A model generated the notes under the pieces. The model made no database searches and was not told where the DNA came from. It saw nothing but the letters and a program-made list of their open reading frames with translations. This document shows, one piece after another, positions 25,301 to 36,450 of a stretch of DNA of 64,000 nucleotides (position 1 is the first letter of the stretch; each line of letters opens with the position of its first letter). The DNA comes from Ascidia mentula (taxonomy: Eukaryota; Chordata; Ascidiacea; Phlebobranchia; Ascidiidae). Location of the stretch: assembly GCA_947561715.1 (NCBI GenBank), contig OX387202.1, positions 10,305,001 to 10,369,000 of the forward strand. Reading direction: 5' to 3'. The translations under genes and the position numbers were made by a program.

Positions 25301-26595
25301 ACGACCTGTCTTTCAACAAACTGTGGGAAAAATATCACCGAAGCGACTTCGTGTGACTTTTGACTATTTAAGTCAAGTGTTACCTTCTTATTTAGAGAAA
25401 CGGCGAGTTCATCTGACCAAAAACAGCGAGGTAATATGTTGAAATGTATTTGTATTGTTTCACCCTCGAAAGTACATTAACCTACAGGGGCGATGCCCAC
25501 AACTTTCGAAATGTAATTTATTTCATTTTATTAAAACAATAAAGTATTCGCTGACACAAGGAAACGCTAATAATCAGTGCCAGCAAAGTGTGACTCAATA
25601 GTGTATACGCATAATAACGAAAATATATTGGTCTCAACTGCAAGGTAGTTTTGCCTTGTCAAGGGTGCAATAGACATTAAACATTGTTACAAGAAAAATC
25701 TTTCAGAATAGTTAACTTTGGTTAAATATTAATCTCTTTCAGGTTGTCCTTTGTTCGCCTGGGGAGTTCCTTCTGCGCTCCGGTGACGTGTTCAACAAAT
25801 TTTACTTCGTGAAAAAAGGGAGGCTGGTTACAGTAAAGTAAGTGAAATGCTTTTATAACCCAAATTAATAAATCTTAGAATGTCATTTTATGGCCATCTA
25901 AAACATTTACTACAATTCTTTCTGGTGTAAGTCCGGGTTGCGATCTTCTTTTCATGTTTGTTTTGTTATTTTTTACAGTCACGGAGAAAGTCGTGGCAAG
26001 ACCCTGGTACCAGGTGACGTCATTTCACAACCTCTTTCCACACCACGATTTGTTCACTCGTATCTAGCTGAGGGCACGGAGGTGAGAAACGTGTAGCCAA
26101 ATTTATGGTATAGCCGCCAAGTTTATTTTCAGAGAAAGACTTTCCTAAGTACATTTATAAACAAATTCAACAATTTTCATTGCGCGTTTTATATTGCATA
26201 CGAAAACTGACAAATTATCCGATCAGCCATTATACAGCACCACTAAGGAAATATAAATATCTTAATGTTAGTATTTTGAAACGTCTTTGAAAAGAAAATA
26301 AATTTGGTAGCAATGTTTCCAAGAATATTCGAAAAAATCAAGGCCAAATATTACTTACAAGTTTAAATATATTGCCTTCAAGGTCGTTCAATGCATTGCC
26401 ATCCCTATTACCAAGTTCAGCGACAAACAACGTCAGAGTATTACATCATCTGACCTCGACGCCACACGAAGCAGAGTTCAAGAAAACTTTGAGGCTCACT
26501 TGAACCAAGATTACAACCCAGACGACGACCGAAGCGGAACCAGTGGTTACGTTAGTCTGACTTCTTCCGAAGAAACAAACTTTCCACAAGTCTAA
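22340..26595 (+). CDS. Tandem cyclic-nucleotide-binding-domain protein, copy 1 (kinase-less, PKG-regulatory-like)
   Basis: Eleven exons: 22340-22417, 22770-22872, 22897-23101, 23164-23269, 23723-23856, 24148-24296, 24887-25098, 25287-25430, 25743-25837, 25979-26081, 26383-26595. All phases agree and give 513 aa. Order: start MNLPGRETS; acidic Ser-rich stretch (about 66-110); basic SRRLKSMLKKSKN; short coiled coil (LQERNKELEDENKKLKSQ, about 173-190); CNB-A (about 240-345, with RVYVIETGIFRF, FLGWDELFFE and WYFTRPVFQ); CNB-B (about 360-460, with SPGEFLLRSGDVFNKFYFVK and VPGDVISQPLSTPRF); acidic tail ending in SLTSSEETNFPQV. The order coiled coil, CNB-A, CNB-B is that of the PKG regulatory half, but no kinase follows. 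The CNB-A cassette lacks the usual PR-A Arg and CNB-B lacks the GE-AL part, so cyclic nucleotide binding is doubtful. AATAAA overlaps the stop codon. Function is not known to me. Confidence 0.8.
23591..23679. repeat. Perfect 41-bp inverted repeat with 7-bp loop in intron 4 of CNB copy 1
   Basis: The arm beginning GTTGAGAGTCATTAAAC (23591-23631) is followed by AGGAAAA and its exact 41-bp reverse complement (23639-23679). CNB copy 2 has only the left arm at the same site (around 32947), so the right arm was copied in inverted orientation after the duplication. Confidence 0.95.
24313..24771. mobile_element. Composite tRNA-headed SINE/fold-back insertion in intron 6 of CNB copy 1
   Basis: Flanked by an 8-bp duplication TACATATA (24305-24312 and 24772-24779) and absent from the same intron of copy 2. 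It holds a plus-strand tRNA-like head (24630-24700: GCAGCTCAGTTGGTAGAGCG as A box, GTCGTGCGTTTAAACTTC as B box) and a minus-strand one (24440-24505). The outer ends are inverted (AGGTTTAAAGGCTTTGCAGCC against GGCTGCGATGCCTGCAAACCT). An inner hairpin pairs about 24322-24350 with 24500-24531. It resembles the tRNA-derived composite elements known from ascidian genomes. Confidence 0.7.
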
Positions 26596-27029
26596 TAAAA
26601 CTGAAGGAAACCTTTGGCACTAACTCAGTGTTCTGTATTACAAACGCTTGGATTCATATCAAAAACGCATTGTAATATTCTGCTGGCTGACTTTAATGAT
26701 TACACGTTTACATTATAAGCGTTGAAAAACTATTGCTAGCTTCGTATATGATCTCTATTATGTGCACGATTAAGAATTACTTCAGCACCAACACTTAATT
26801 CAATAAAATACACCTGCGAAATGTCGTGGAAATTTGCCGATGCACTTCAGATTCTTTAAATTTGTAAACTCATAATGCATTTCTCTTGTACCAACCGTTA
26901 CCCACTTGAATGTATTATATGCTGATCAATGTTTTACAGCATACCTTGATTAATAAAGGAAAATGTATATCGAAATATTGTTGGCAAAACGTGGTTAATG
27001 CTTCCCTCGATTTTTTAGTTATTTGAAAA

Positions 27030-27640
27030 CAGCAGGCGGCGTGCGGCGATAAACGTTTTGATCGCTATATTGTCTCATTATAGCAACAAAGTCAGTGCAA
27101 AAAAAACTTCCAAAAGGGGCCCAAACCCAAAGGCGTACTGAATTATATTCCGTGTAAGGACTGCGATGGAGCACACATAGGTGAAACCGGAAGAGCGTTA
27201 CAAACACGGTTAAAACAGCATCGCCAAGATGTTGCAGCGAAGAATGGCCAGAGGACAGCGATAGCGAAACACACTGCCACACTCGGCCACCGAGTAAACT
27301 TTAACGAGGCCCGAGTACTAGAAATGGAGGAGGACAACACAAAACGTTTATTCCTGGAAACACTCCACATTCATTAGAACAACCATTGTGTTAATGACAA
27401 GGAGCAATTCGTCTACTTTTGAGCTGTTTGCAACAACTTATTGTAATTGTTACGCCCTGCTACACAACTGGTCACTTGACAATATAAGCGGATTCCCTTT
27501 TTCTTGTATTTTTCTTACGTTTTACTTGCGTTTTTAGTGTTTATATGCGCTTGATGCATTTCAGTTGCTACATAACTCCGAGGAAGTCTAGCTGGATGGT
27601 GGACGAAACATTGGTTACAATAAACACTTTCATAACGCAG
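27030..27640 (+). mobile_element. Penelope-like retroelement, 3' fragment (GIY-YIG end), flank B
   Basis: Homologous to 19815-20435: the YIPCKDC, ETGRA and KTHCHTR/RVNFN-type segments of the GIY-YIG region can be aligned by eye, followed by GAGGAAGTCTAGCTGGATGG and GACGAAACATTGG. It is more decayed than its sister in flank A and is not coding over its length. Confidence 0.7.
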
Positions 27641-28786
27641 TTTTATTGCATTTCTTCTTAAGGTCTTCTCCCATGACACCAGCGAATGACTACAAAAACA
27701 AGCAAGTGTTAAAAATGGAATAAATGAAAATAGAGTCACCTGTTGGAAATACGTTCAAACCATTCGAAATGGGCATGGGTCGACAACCTCATGGACGCGA
27801 CGTGGAACAAATTATGTAAAAATGTCAATGAGTACGCGTGCTAACAATTTTCTGAGTGCAATGCGTACAGAAATTTTGACCTTTTTTTGTCAAACACTGC
27901 TTCTCGATGCTCAATTGTATGATTGATAGGGCATTTGCAATTTTAAAGGGTACATTTTTTATTCTTGGACATGTAAGCACTTTTATCCTTTTTGTCTGGA
28001 ACGGAAAAAAACTGAGAAAATCATCAGTGTAGTGGAGGTAAGTACATTCCAAATTCGCAAATTACCCCAGACTTTTCGCGCATGGCGAGGGTTACCGACC
28101 CCTGATCTAATAAATGCCACCAAGCATTTTTGACAATGCCGATAATCGTAACCATCGGAACACTGTTTGCTGCATAAGGCTGGATTGCCTTGGGGGATTC
28201 TATCTGTTATCACTTGGATTTGGTGCAATAACACCACCCTGCGGATGCACAAAAAAGCAACGACAGGCAGCGACTTTAACTAAAGGTGGCTGTACACAGG
28301 ATCAGTTTCGGTCCGTTTTCGTCCGTATGCGTATATGTGTAAAAATTCGGTCCGACGCCTTTCGGTAGCGCTTGTTTCCCATCTTCGACAACTTTTATTC
28401 GATATTTTGACAGTTTGTCTTGAACAATGGTTAGATTTTGGCGTTAACGTATTACCCAAAAACGCGACACTAATTAGTTTAAAGTTTTTTTGCATATGTG
28501 TTTGAAAAATCCCTGAAAAGGTCTTCACCAAACCAAATCCGAGACTTAAAAGATTTAGAAACATTACCTAGTTGCACAAAAGCATACTTGTTTGCTCAAT
28601 GGCTGCAACTCGTACGGAGTCCCAGGCATTGGAACTTTTTGACTTATTGGGTTGCATTTGTAAACAAATACGCTAGACCAGAGGGTTGGTTTATATGTTG
28701 TTACATAGGGCGTCACCAGTTTCCTTTCAGACTTTGACGGATTTCATTTTAAAACAAACTAAACTTATCTTTTTGAAACGTACTGC
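27641..28786. other. Intergenic, no gene recognised
   Basis: Sequence specific to flank B. It has several 70-95 codon ORFs on both strands, none with a domain, signal peptide or exon border, and no repeat with clear ends. Confidence 0.45.
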
Positions 28787-29132
28787 TCTTCCGGCATAAA
28801 ATTAACGTTATATTGTTACGAGGTTTCATCTGCCATTCAGCGTGACTTTATCAGGGTTTGGTACCGCAATTTCAACGTAAACCACACTAAAACATTCAGA
28901 GGCACAAAAAAGAACAAGGAGACACGTTGACACCGCTTATCAGATCACGTGGCAAAAGCAAAACACCAAACACTGCAGGAGGCGATACAGTTACAACAAG
29001 TTGTCGTAAACTGCCGGAAAGTATACACCCTGAGACAATGTCATTTGCGGTGACAAACCCTGATAAAGTCTCGCTGAATGGCAGACGAAACGTCGTAACA
29101 ATATAACGTTAATTTTATGCTAGAAGAGCAGT
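28787..29132. repeat. Fold-back element with about 80-bp inverted ends and hammerhead-like cores
   Basis: The left end TACTGCTCTTCCGGCATAAA continues through a region that reappears in reverse orientation at 29042-29132 (CCTGATAAAGTCTCGCTGAA, then GACGAAACGTCG, ending GAAGAGCAGTA). The two inverted copies belong to the same terminal-sequence family as 5360-5450 and 60117-60198. It is absent from flank A. Confidence 0.75.
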
Positions 29133-31432
29133 ATATTTTAAATTGCAATATGCCTGGCAGCAACAGGAGTGGTGTAAAATTATGTTAGTACAAAAGCGAC
29201 AACGTCCCTGAAAAACGGCCAATACTATAAATATCTTTCGTTTTTTAAACGCGTCTTTATAACATTTTGTTGTGCGCCACCGGTTCATGGGAAGTTGTGA
29301 ACCATGCACTGCACTGAGGAAATTACCTGAATTAGTAAACAACCAACAAAGGAGTCCTTTATTTAGAATGTGATGAAGTTAGTCGTAACAAGTGACCTTT
29401 GCCTCTTACTTTTCTATTGTAGTCATGTGTGTTTGTTTGTTCCACAGTTGAGTTCAGTTTGCTGTTTATGGCGCAATTCTTTGAACTCGTTTAAACATTA
29501 TCTCAATGCCAACATGCCCATGCAGCCCAGCTTGCGCCATGATAACTGGAATGATATTTTCGGATGTATACATTTTGACCAAAACCTATTTTTCTTAATT
29601 TACATTATACAACGATAAAATTATCGTTTGTTATATACTATAACCAAGATGTGATATCAAGATCTTTTCGCCAGGAACTTTTGCTTGCTTTAAAGCCAAA
29701 ATGGGATTTCAACACATTTTGCCACCTTTAGCAGTTAGACAATGTAGTGCGCGATGTATATTGTCGTCGTTAGGAACAAACTCACACTTAACACATAGCT
29801 ATTGTTACGTCACCAGAGGTACTTAACTGAAAATATCCTTCCTCCCACACAATTAACAGCTTTATTGCAGGCAGCGAGACAAGTATAAACACCACAGATT
29901 GTACAATACGTTGAATTTTGTTAACTATTAACGTTGATTTTGTGAGCAAGCAAATGCATCGAATTATTCGCACCTAGTGGTTAACAGTGCAATAAAAATG
30001 CGTCATATTTTATAGTAACGTAACGGTCGGCCACCCATTCCCTGTATTAAAGGTGCTTTAGACGTGTTTGTTGTCCATGGGTTTATGTAATGCTGGTTTA
30101 AAGTAAATATTAGATGTTAACTCAGATTTCTGGTATAAGTGTGTTTCTTTGGCTGCTATAGTTACTCAGCGGTGTAAGGAATTTGTGCAACCAACACTTA
30201 AAAACGAGCCACCGATGGGTTTTCCCGCTAACATTGCTCAACAAACATGTTTGGTGACGCATTGGCATCCGTAAATAGATTACTGCTTTACAAACGCGCA
30301 AATAATGGAATACCAAACAAGGTGTCACATAGCACACGTACCATGTATCAGCTGCTTGGATGTTTGGTTGCACACATCATTTTTACAGCACCCTTAAACT
30401 CGTGTTGAGAAAAAACTAAAAAAGCCTTATCGAATTTGGGATAAATGATTGTAGTGTTGTAAAATTGCGTTACTTTTGAACCACGCGCGTCTTCCTTGGC
30501 CATGACTATTTGCTACGTTGCCAAAGCATAATGTCTGTATCTGTATACGAGTGCTAGGAAATATATGCTGGTGAACTTTTGTATGACAATTCGTAATATT
30601 GACATTGGATTGAATGTTAGGTATTTGTTTGTAAATGTGTCGACTCTAGGTGACCTGTTGTCCCTTATATATAGGTTAAACATGACTTCCCACCGTGCTA
30701 CGGGTGTTACTAATGCGATATTCAGACACATGTATTGTAGTAACGTTGATGATTCTGTGGTTGACCATAGCTATGTTTCTTTGTTTAAGGCAGAAGAAAT
30801 AGTCATTAAAATGTGAAAACCAATTTCATAGAAAAACAACGTTTTGAAAGAGAATGTGCAGCACCTGGATAATATATATCAAAAAGTTTCAATGCTCTGT
30901 CATGGGATTTGAAAAATAAACGTTTGGTCCGATACCATGGTAAAGGTTTGTGCTGTTTACTTTTAATTACGCAAACAAAAGTTAGACTTTATCTCGGAAT
31001 TTCATTCCGTTGTTTGACGTTCTACTTGAGACAGATTTATTTAATGTTGCAAGCGCGGACCAAAGGATTGTTGTATTCGATTAAACATTACCATGCTGGT
31101 CAGCTAACAACCGGACGGTCATATCGACAAAAAAATATCGTTTAAAATATTTTTTAATTCACTACCTTTCCGCGTATTTCACATTTAATGCAACTCGTAA
31201 CTCATCATAATATCTCGATTTTACAGTTAGCGGTCGTTTGAAAAAACATCTGTGACACGTTTGATTGACGAAGTGCGCGTGGTTGTTGGTAATACGTTAA
31301 TCATTGATTGTGCGTCGCCCGTAAAATTGCTACAAGTTTAACCACTGCAGTAACTTACACGTTCGATCGACGAACGTAGTGTTTTTTTGTCTGATATGCT
31401 TCAATGAAAAATAATGTGGGACTTCTGAAAAA

Positions 31433-34400
31433 ATGAATTTACCTGAACGAGAAACTTCATTTTACCAACATCAGAGACCAGCTGATAACTACAACATCGA
31501 TCAAGTCGAGGTAAAAACGTAAATTGGATTTCTGCCCACTTCAAAACATGTGAAAGTATTTCGTCTTAAAAAAACTGTTGTTGAACTAAGGTGTATCTAT
31601 GTGTTGTTAAAACTTAAAAGTAACCTTATTGGCTATGTTTGAAGGGCGTCGGTGCGTGCTCAGACGTTCTCGCAAAAGTCATTGCGCGCAATTTAGTTCG
31701 GCCCTGTGGTAACAAAGGTTCACCCGAATTGATTAGAGGACATAAACAAGTATCTCAAAAAAGTGATAAACTAATATATAAACAGATAAACATTGTAGCT
31801 TAATGTTAAATGAATCTATTTTCGCACGATCTTATTTTCGTGGATGTCCCAAGTTTCATTGCTATGTTTTCCCAGATCATCAATTTCACATTTGTATAAA
31901 AAGTTGTTGCCAAAATGCGACTAAGCATTTGGTTAGGGAAAGGGTGCGTGCTTTAAAATCTAAACTGCAATCTATTTAGCACGCAACTCATAACTAAACT
32001 TTTATACATGGTTTTTAGCATTCTTTTTTGCCTTGTAGTACTATGTAACCTTTTACCCCTTTTTTATCAATTACACAAATTCTTATTGTTTAACAGAATC
32101 TTACTTTCATCGAAGAACAAAATAACCACTACCACGTTTCTAGCAATGAAGTGGAAGGTTTGTGCCTAAAGTTTCGTTTTCCGAATCGCTCGGGCTGTAA
32201 TTTGTTTACTGCTGCACGTTGACCTAAAATTGATTTGTAAAGTTAAAATAAGCTAAATTGTTCCATTCATTTCGGTTTCTAGCGCCCACCCCAAGAATAT
32301 CGTTTAAATCCAACGAATCTCCCACCGATTCTGAACCTGACAACGTATCTCGGCGTCTGGAAGATCTAAATGATGACCTGGCTTCAATTTCCAATGAAAA
32401 TGAACCTGGCAGTTCAAGGCAGATCAGCAGACAAGAAGCGGACCAAAGAATTCAAAATCAGCCACAACGAAACCAGAAACCTGAAAAGTGAATATTCCCT
32501 TACTAAAATCCTTTATGAAAAATTTGTTGCCGACTTTAATTTTCAGGTCGACTGGCAATAAATTCAGCCGTAGATTCAAGAGCATGTGGAAGAAATCGAA
32601 AAATGTTGCTGGACAAACAAATATAACTGAAGATATCGATGAGGAAATCGAGGTGGGTAACAGAAAATTTTTGACAACATACACAGGTGTAATAACGTCA
32701 TTTTGACCAATTGGAAGCAGGAAACTGCCCCTTGAGCCTACGAACAACACTTCCCTAGAAACTGTTCAATTTATGTCGCAGGGGCTGGGAGCTATAATTT
32801 TATCTTACAAAAGGAGTGGTTAAATCTGCCCTGTAGAATGATGTTCTGAAATGTCGTGCTTTGCTTATTTTGATAACCTTGAAGTTCTAAACTAACATAA
32901 GAAGGTTGATCAGAAGGCATTGGAAAATTTGTCGTTATTGAAGCAATTTAAGGGTCATTAAACTTAACTGCTGTGTTGAACCACCATCGGACAAATATGC
33001 GTAAACGTAACTGTTTGATTAAAAAATGTAGCATGTTTCTTTCTATGACAAACTCTTGGTGATTGACTGTTGTTGGCTTCTAGGTACCATGTCCCGATTG
33101 TACGTACCTCCAAGACAAATTGGTTAGTGTTGAAGCAAGGAATAAGGAATTACAAGATGAAATAAAGAAACTAAAATCCCAACTTCTTTACCATGAACTT
33201 ACACCAAATGGAAGATCCAGCGCTTCTCAACAAAAGAGGTAGATTCCGATTGGGTTTAACATAACGTTCGGTAGAGTCATGTAGTTTGTAAGTAAAAAAA
33301 GAATCATACTGGTCAGGATATCCTGGGTTCGAAATCTGGTTTGATTACTAAAAATTAAACAAACAAATAAAAAAGACAGTCATTTATGAAGAGTATAGCA
33401 TTCATATCTTGAATTCGTCATTTTGGGTGTTATCTTTGAGAAATAAATATTTTCAAAGTCCAAATTTTTTTCAACATGGTGGACTTGGCTAACATTTTTC
33501 AGAATTCAAAACACAACAATGTCAACAATTATGACCCCACAAACCCGGGAAAACATCATTCGGGCCCTACCCAATGAGTTTGTTCGTATTTTTACCTTCG
33601 AGAAAATGGCAGATCTGGTGGATAAAATGAAGTGCATGCAAACCAGAAAAGGTGCTTAAAAGTTTTTTGTTTGATTTACAATTTGCGCAAACAATACATT
33701 GAAACCTCTTGTGAAGCAAATATAATATGTGTACGTAATACGTCTAAATAATGTTCTCAGGGTATCGGCTCTTTGAGCAGGGAAAGCCTTGCCAGCGAGT
33801 GTTCGTCATCGAAACCGGGCTTTTTCGATTTGGTAAATCAAATCAATCATCTTTTGCAAATGAAAGCTCGTTCCAGGAGCCATATGCTAGCACAGCCTGG
33901 ACGTTTCTAGGATGGGACGAATTGTTCTTCGAGTCAGTACATGTAACGACATGTACATGTTCAGAATCAGGAAAGGTGCGCCGTACATTAAGCCATATTA
34001 GTTGTAAAGTATTCATTACAACTATCTTTCATTGCATATAGCTATGGTACTTCACACGAACTGACTTTCAACAAACTGTGGGAAAAATAACACCGAAGCG
34101 ACTTCGTGTGACTTTTGACTATTTAAGTCAAGTGTTTCCTTCTTATTCAGAGAAACGGCGAGTTCATCTGACCAAAAACAGCGAGGTAATATGTTGCAAT
34201 GTATTTATATTGTTTCTTCCTCCACAGTACCTACAATGGCGAAGCCCACAACTTTTGAAGTGTAATTTATATCATTTCATTTAAACAATAAAGTATCCGC
34301 TGGCTCGTAAAGCAACTTATGAACAGTACCAGCAAAGTGTGAGTCATGGTGAAGGCTAGACACACTATAACGAGGTTATATTGGTTTTAACTGCAAGGTA

Positions 34401-35763
34401 CTTTTGCCTTGTAAAAGGTGCGATATAGACATTGAGCATTGTTATTTGTGCAGTGACATGGGTGGAAAAGACCTTTCAGGAGCTTCATCGTTGGTTAAAA
34501 ATTAATCTCTTTCAGATTGTCCTTTGCCCGCCTGGAAAATTTCTACTGCGCTCCGGTGACGTGATGAACAAATTTTACTTTGTGAAAAAAGGGAGGCTGG
34601 TTACGGTAAAGTAAGTGAAATGTATGTGAGGTAACTTATATATCTAAATGATTAAAGCAACGAATGTAATTCTTTGGCTATCTGAAATATTTACTAGAAA
34701 TGTTTTATTGTATGTCCAGATTGTGATCTTTTCATGTGTATCCTGTTATTTTTGCAGTCACGGGGAAAGTCGTGGTAAGACCCTGGTACCAGGTGACGTC
34801 ATTTCACAACCCCTTTCTTCACCACGATTTGTTCACTCCTACTTAGCTGAGGGCATGGAGGTGAGAAACGTGTAGCAAAGTTAACCCAAATAAAATTTTG
34901 AAAGACATACTTGTTTAAACATTATCTCAACGCCAACATGCCCATGCAGCCTAGCTTGCGCCATGATAACCGGAAATAATAATTTTTCCACATATCGGAT
35001 GTATACTTTTTTGACAAAACCTTTTTTTCCTAATATTCATCAAGTCTATGTTACTATATGACTGTCGGGAGATTCCCATACATGTTTTTCGGAGTTCTAT
35101 AAGTGTCTCCCACGAAATTGATTTTCTCTGTAACAAATATTCAAACTAGAATTTTAAGTAGGTATTCAGCCAATTAAGAAAAATAATACATTTTTGGTAT
35201 AAAGTTTAATTTAGGAGGATGACTGTTCTAAGTACTTTTTTTTAACAAATTCAACAATTTTCATTGCGCGTTGTTTTTTACTTAAGAAAATCCGATTAGT
35301 CACTACAGCATCAGTAAGGAAATAGAAATGTCTCAATGTTACAAGTGGTTCGTAACGTTTTTTCAAAGAAGACAAATATGATAACAACGTTTCTATGAAT
35401 ATTAGAGAGAAAAAATTAAGGCCAAACAACGTCACAATATGATAAGTAAAGTGGAGTTGCACTGATGAGACCTTGTAGGTCGAAACAGTGACCATCTGTC
35501 TGCAGCTTACACAACGTCACAATATTACTTACAAGTTTAATTTGTTTTTTGCATTCAAGGTCGTTCAATGCATTGCAATCCCTATTACCAAGTTCAGTAA
35601 CAATCAACTTAAGAGCATCACGTCATCCGACCTCGACGCCACACGAAGCAGAGTTCAAGAAAACTTTGAGGCTCACTTGAACCAAGATTACAATCCAGAC
35701 GACGACCGAAGCGGAACCAGTGGTTACGTCAGTCTGACGTCTTCCGAAGGAACAAATTTCTAA
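31433..35763 (+). CDS. Tandem cyclic-nucleotide-binding-domain protein, copy 2 (kinase-less, PKG-regulatory-like)
   Basis: Eleven exons: 31433-31510, 32097-32196, 32283-32487, 32547-32652, 33084-33238, 33503-33651, 33761-33975, 34042-34185, 34516-34610, 34758-34860, 35560-35763, giving 517 aa. Same architecture as copy 1. Differences: exon 2 lost the copy-1 donor and uses a GTAATT donor three bases further on, still in frame. Exon 5 keeps one extra heptad (DKLVSVE) in the coiled coil, which copy 1 lacks. Exon 7 has one extra codon. CNB-A reads YVIET-like VFVIETGLFRFGK and FLGWDELFFE; CNB-B reads PPGKFLLRSGDVMNKFYFVK. The tail ends SLTSSEGTNF. Both copies are open over all exons, and the indels seen in coding exons are multiples of three, so both are probably under selection. 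The role is unknown. It is probably intracellular, since no signal peptide or membrane segment is seen. Confidence 0.8.
34913..35030 (+). repeat. Ectopic copy of intergenic flank DNA inside intron 10 of CNB copy 2
   Basis: GTTTAAACATTATCTCAACG and the following 100 bp match flank A at about 20666-20785 and flank B at about 29487-29600. Copy 0 has no such segment at the same point, so this piece of flank was pasted into the intron after the duplications. Confidence 0.8.
35430..35516 (+). mobile_element. 85-bp retroelement end with hammerhead-like core, intron 10 of CNB copy 2
   Basis: Inserted between two copies of ACGTCACAATAT. Copy 0 shows the empty site at about 18269-18290. The insert contains CACTGATGAGACCT, a TGT loop, AGGTCGAAACAGTG and ends CTGTCTGCAGCTTAC. 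A 5-bp stem II flanked by CTGATGA and GAAA is the hammerhead arrangement. The same end is found at 44340 and, inverted, at 54657. Confidence 0.75.
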
Positions 35764-36119
35764 ATTTTCGACAAGTCTGATAAAACTAAAGGAAACTTTT
35801 GGCACTAACTCAGTGTATTACAAACACTTGGATTCATATCAAAAATGCATTGTAATATTCTGTTTGCTGACTTTAATGATTACACGTTTACATTATAAGC
35901 GTTGAAAAACTATTGCTTGCTTCGTATATGATCTCTGTTATGTGCACGCTTTTGAGTTACATCAGTCACAACACTTTTTAATTTAGTAAAATACAAAATT
36001 TCTCTTGCACTAACTGTTACCTAGATGAGTGTATTGTATGATGATCAATGTTTTGAAGCATAAATTGATTGATAAAGGAAAATGTATGTCAAACAATTTT
36101 TGGCAAAATGTGGAATGCC

Positions 36120-36222
36120 TTCCTCCATTTTTTAAAAAAGCAGGCGGCATGCAGCAACAAACATTTTGATCGCCATATTGTCTCATTACAACAAAGGCAG
36201 TGAAAAAATAATTTGCCCAAAA
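36120..36222 (+). mobile_element. Short Penelope-like remnant downstream of CNB copy 2
   Basis: AAAAAAGCAGGCGGCATGCAG and the following bases match the left part of the fragments at 19815 and 27030, and mark the point where homology of the duplicated unit ends. Confidence 0.65.
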
Positions 36223-36450
36223 GTTGTGATGCTTAATGTTCATGGGCGCATTAATTCGGATGGTTGCAATTGATAAACGATTTTGTCGTTACACAGCAGG
36301 CCACATCCTGGAAACTGAGCGTTGCGATTTCAGGATATCTCTGTTGTCTAAAGAAAGTTTCTTAACATGCCTCAGGTAGCGGGCAATGTACAAAACGTAT
36401 TAGCGAGGTGGTCGTTTATCAATGTTTTGATGTTTTATGAGCGTTACGAA

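Larger units (their letters stand above)
26596..31432. repeat. Duplicated intergenic unit, flank B (between CNB copies 1 and 2)
   Basis: The counterpart of 19379-22339, longer because of extra sequence at 27640-29240 and 30480-31020. The 83-codon plus-strand ORF at 30565-30816 lies in the second extra block and has no recognised domain. The remainder matches flank A closely, including the last 300 bp before the CNB start codon. Confidence 0.8.
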
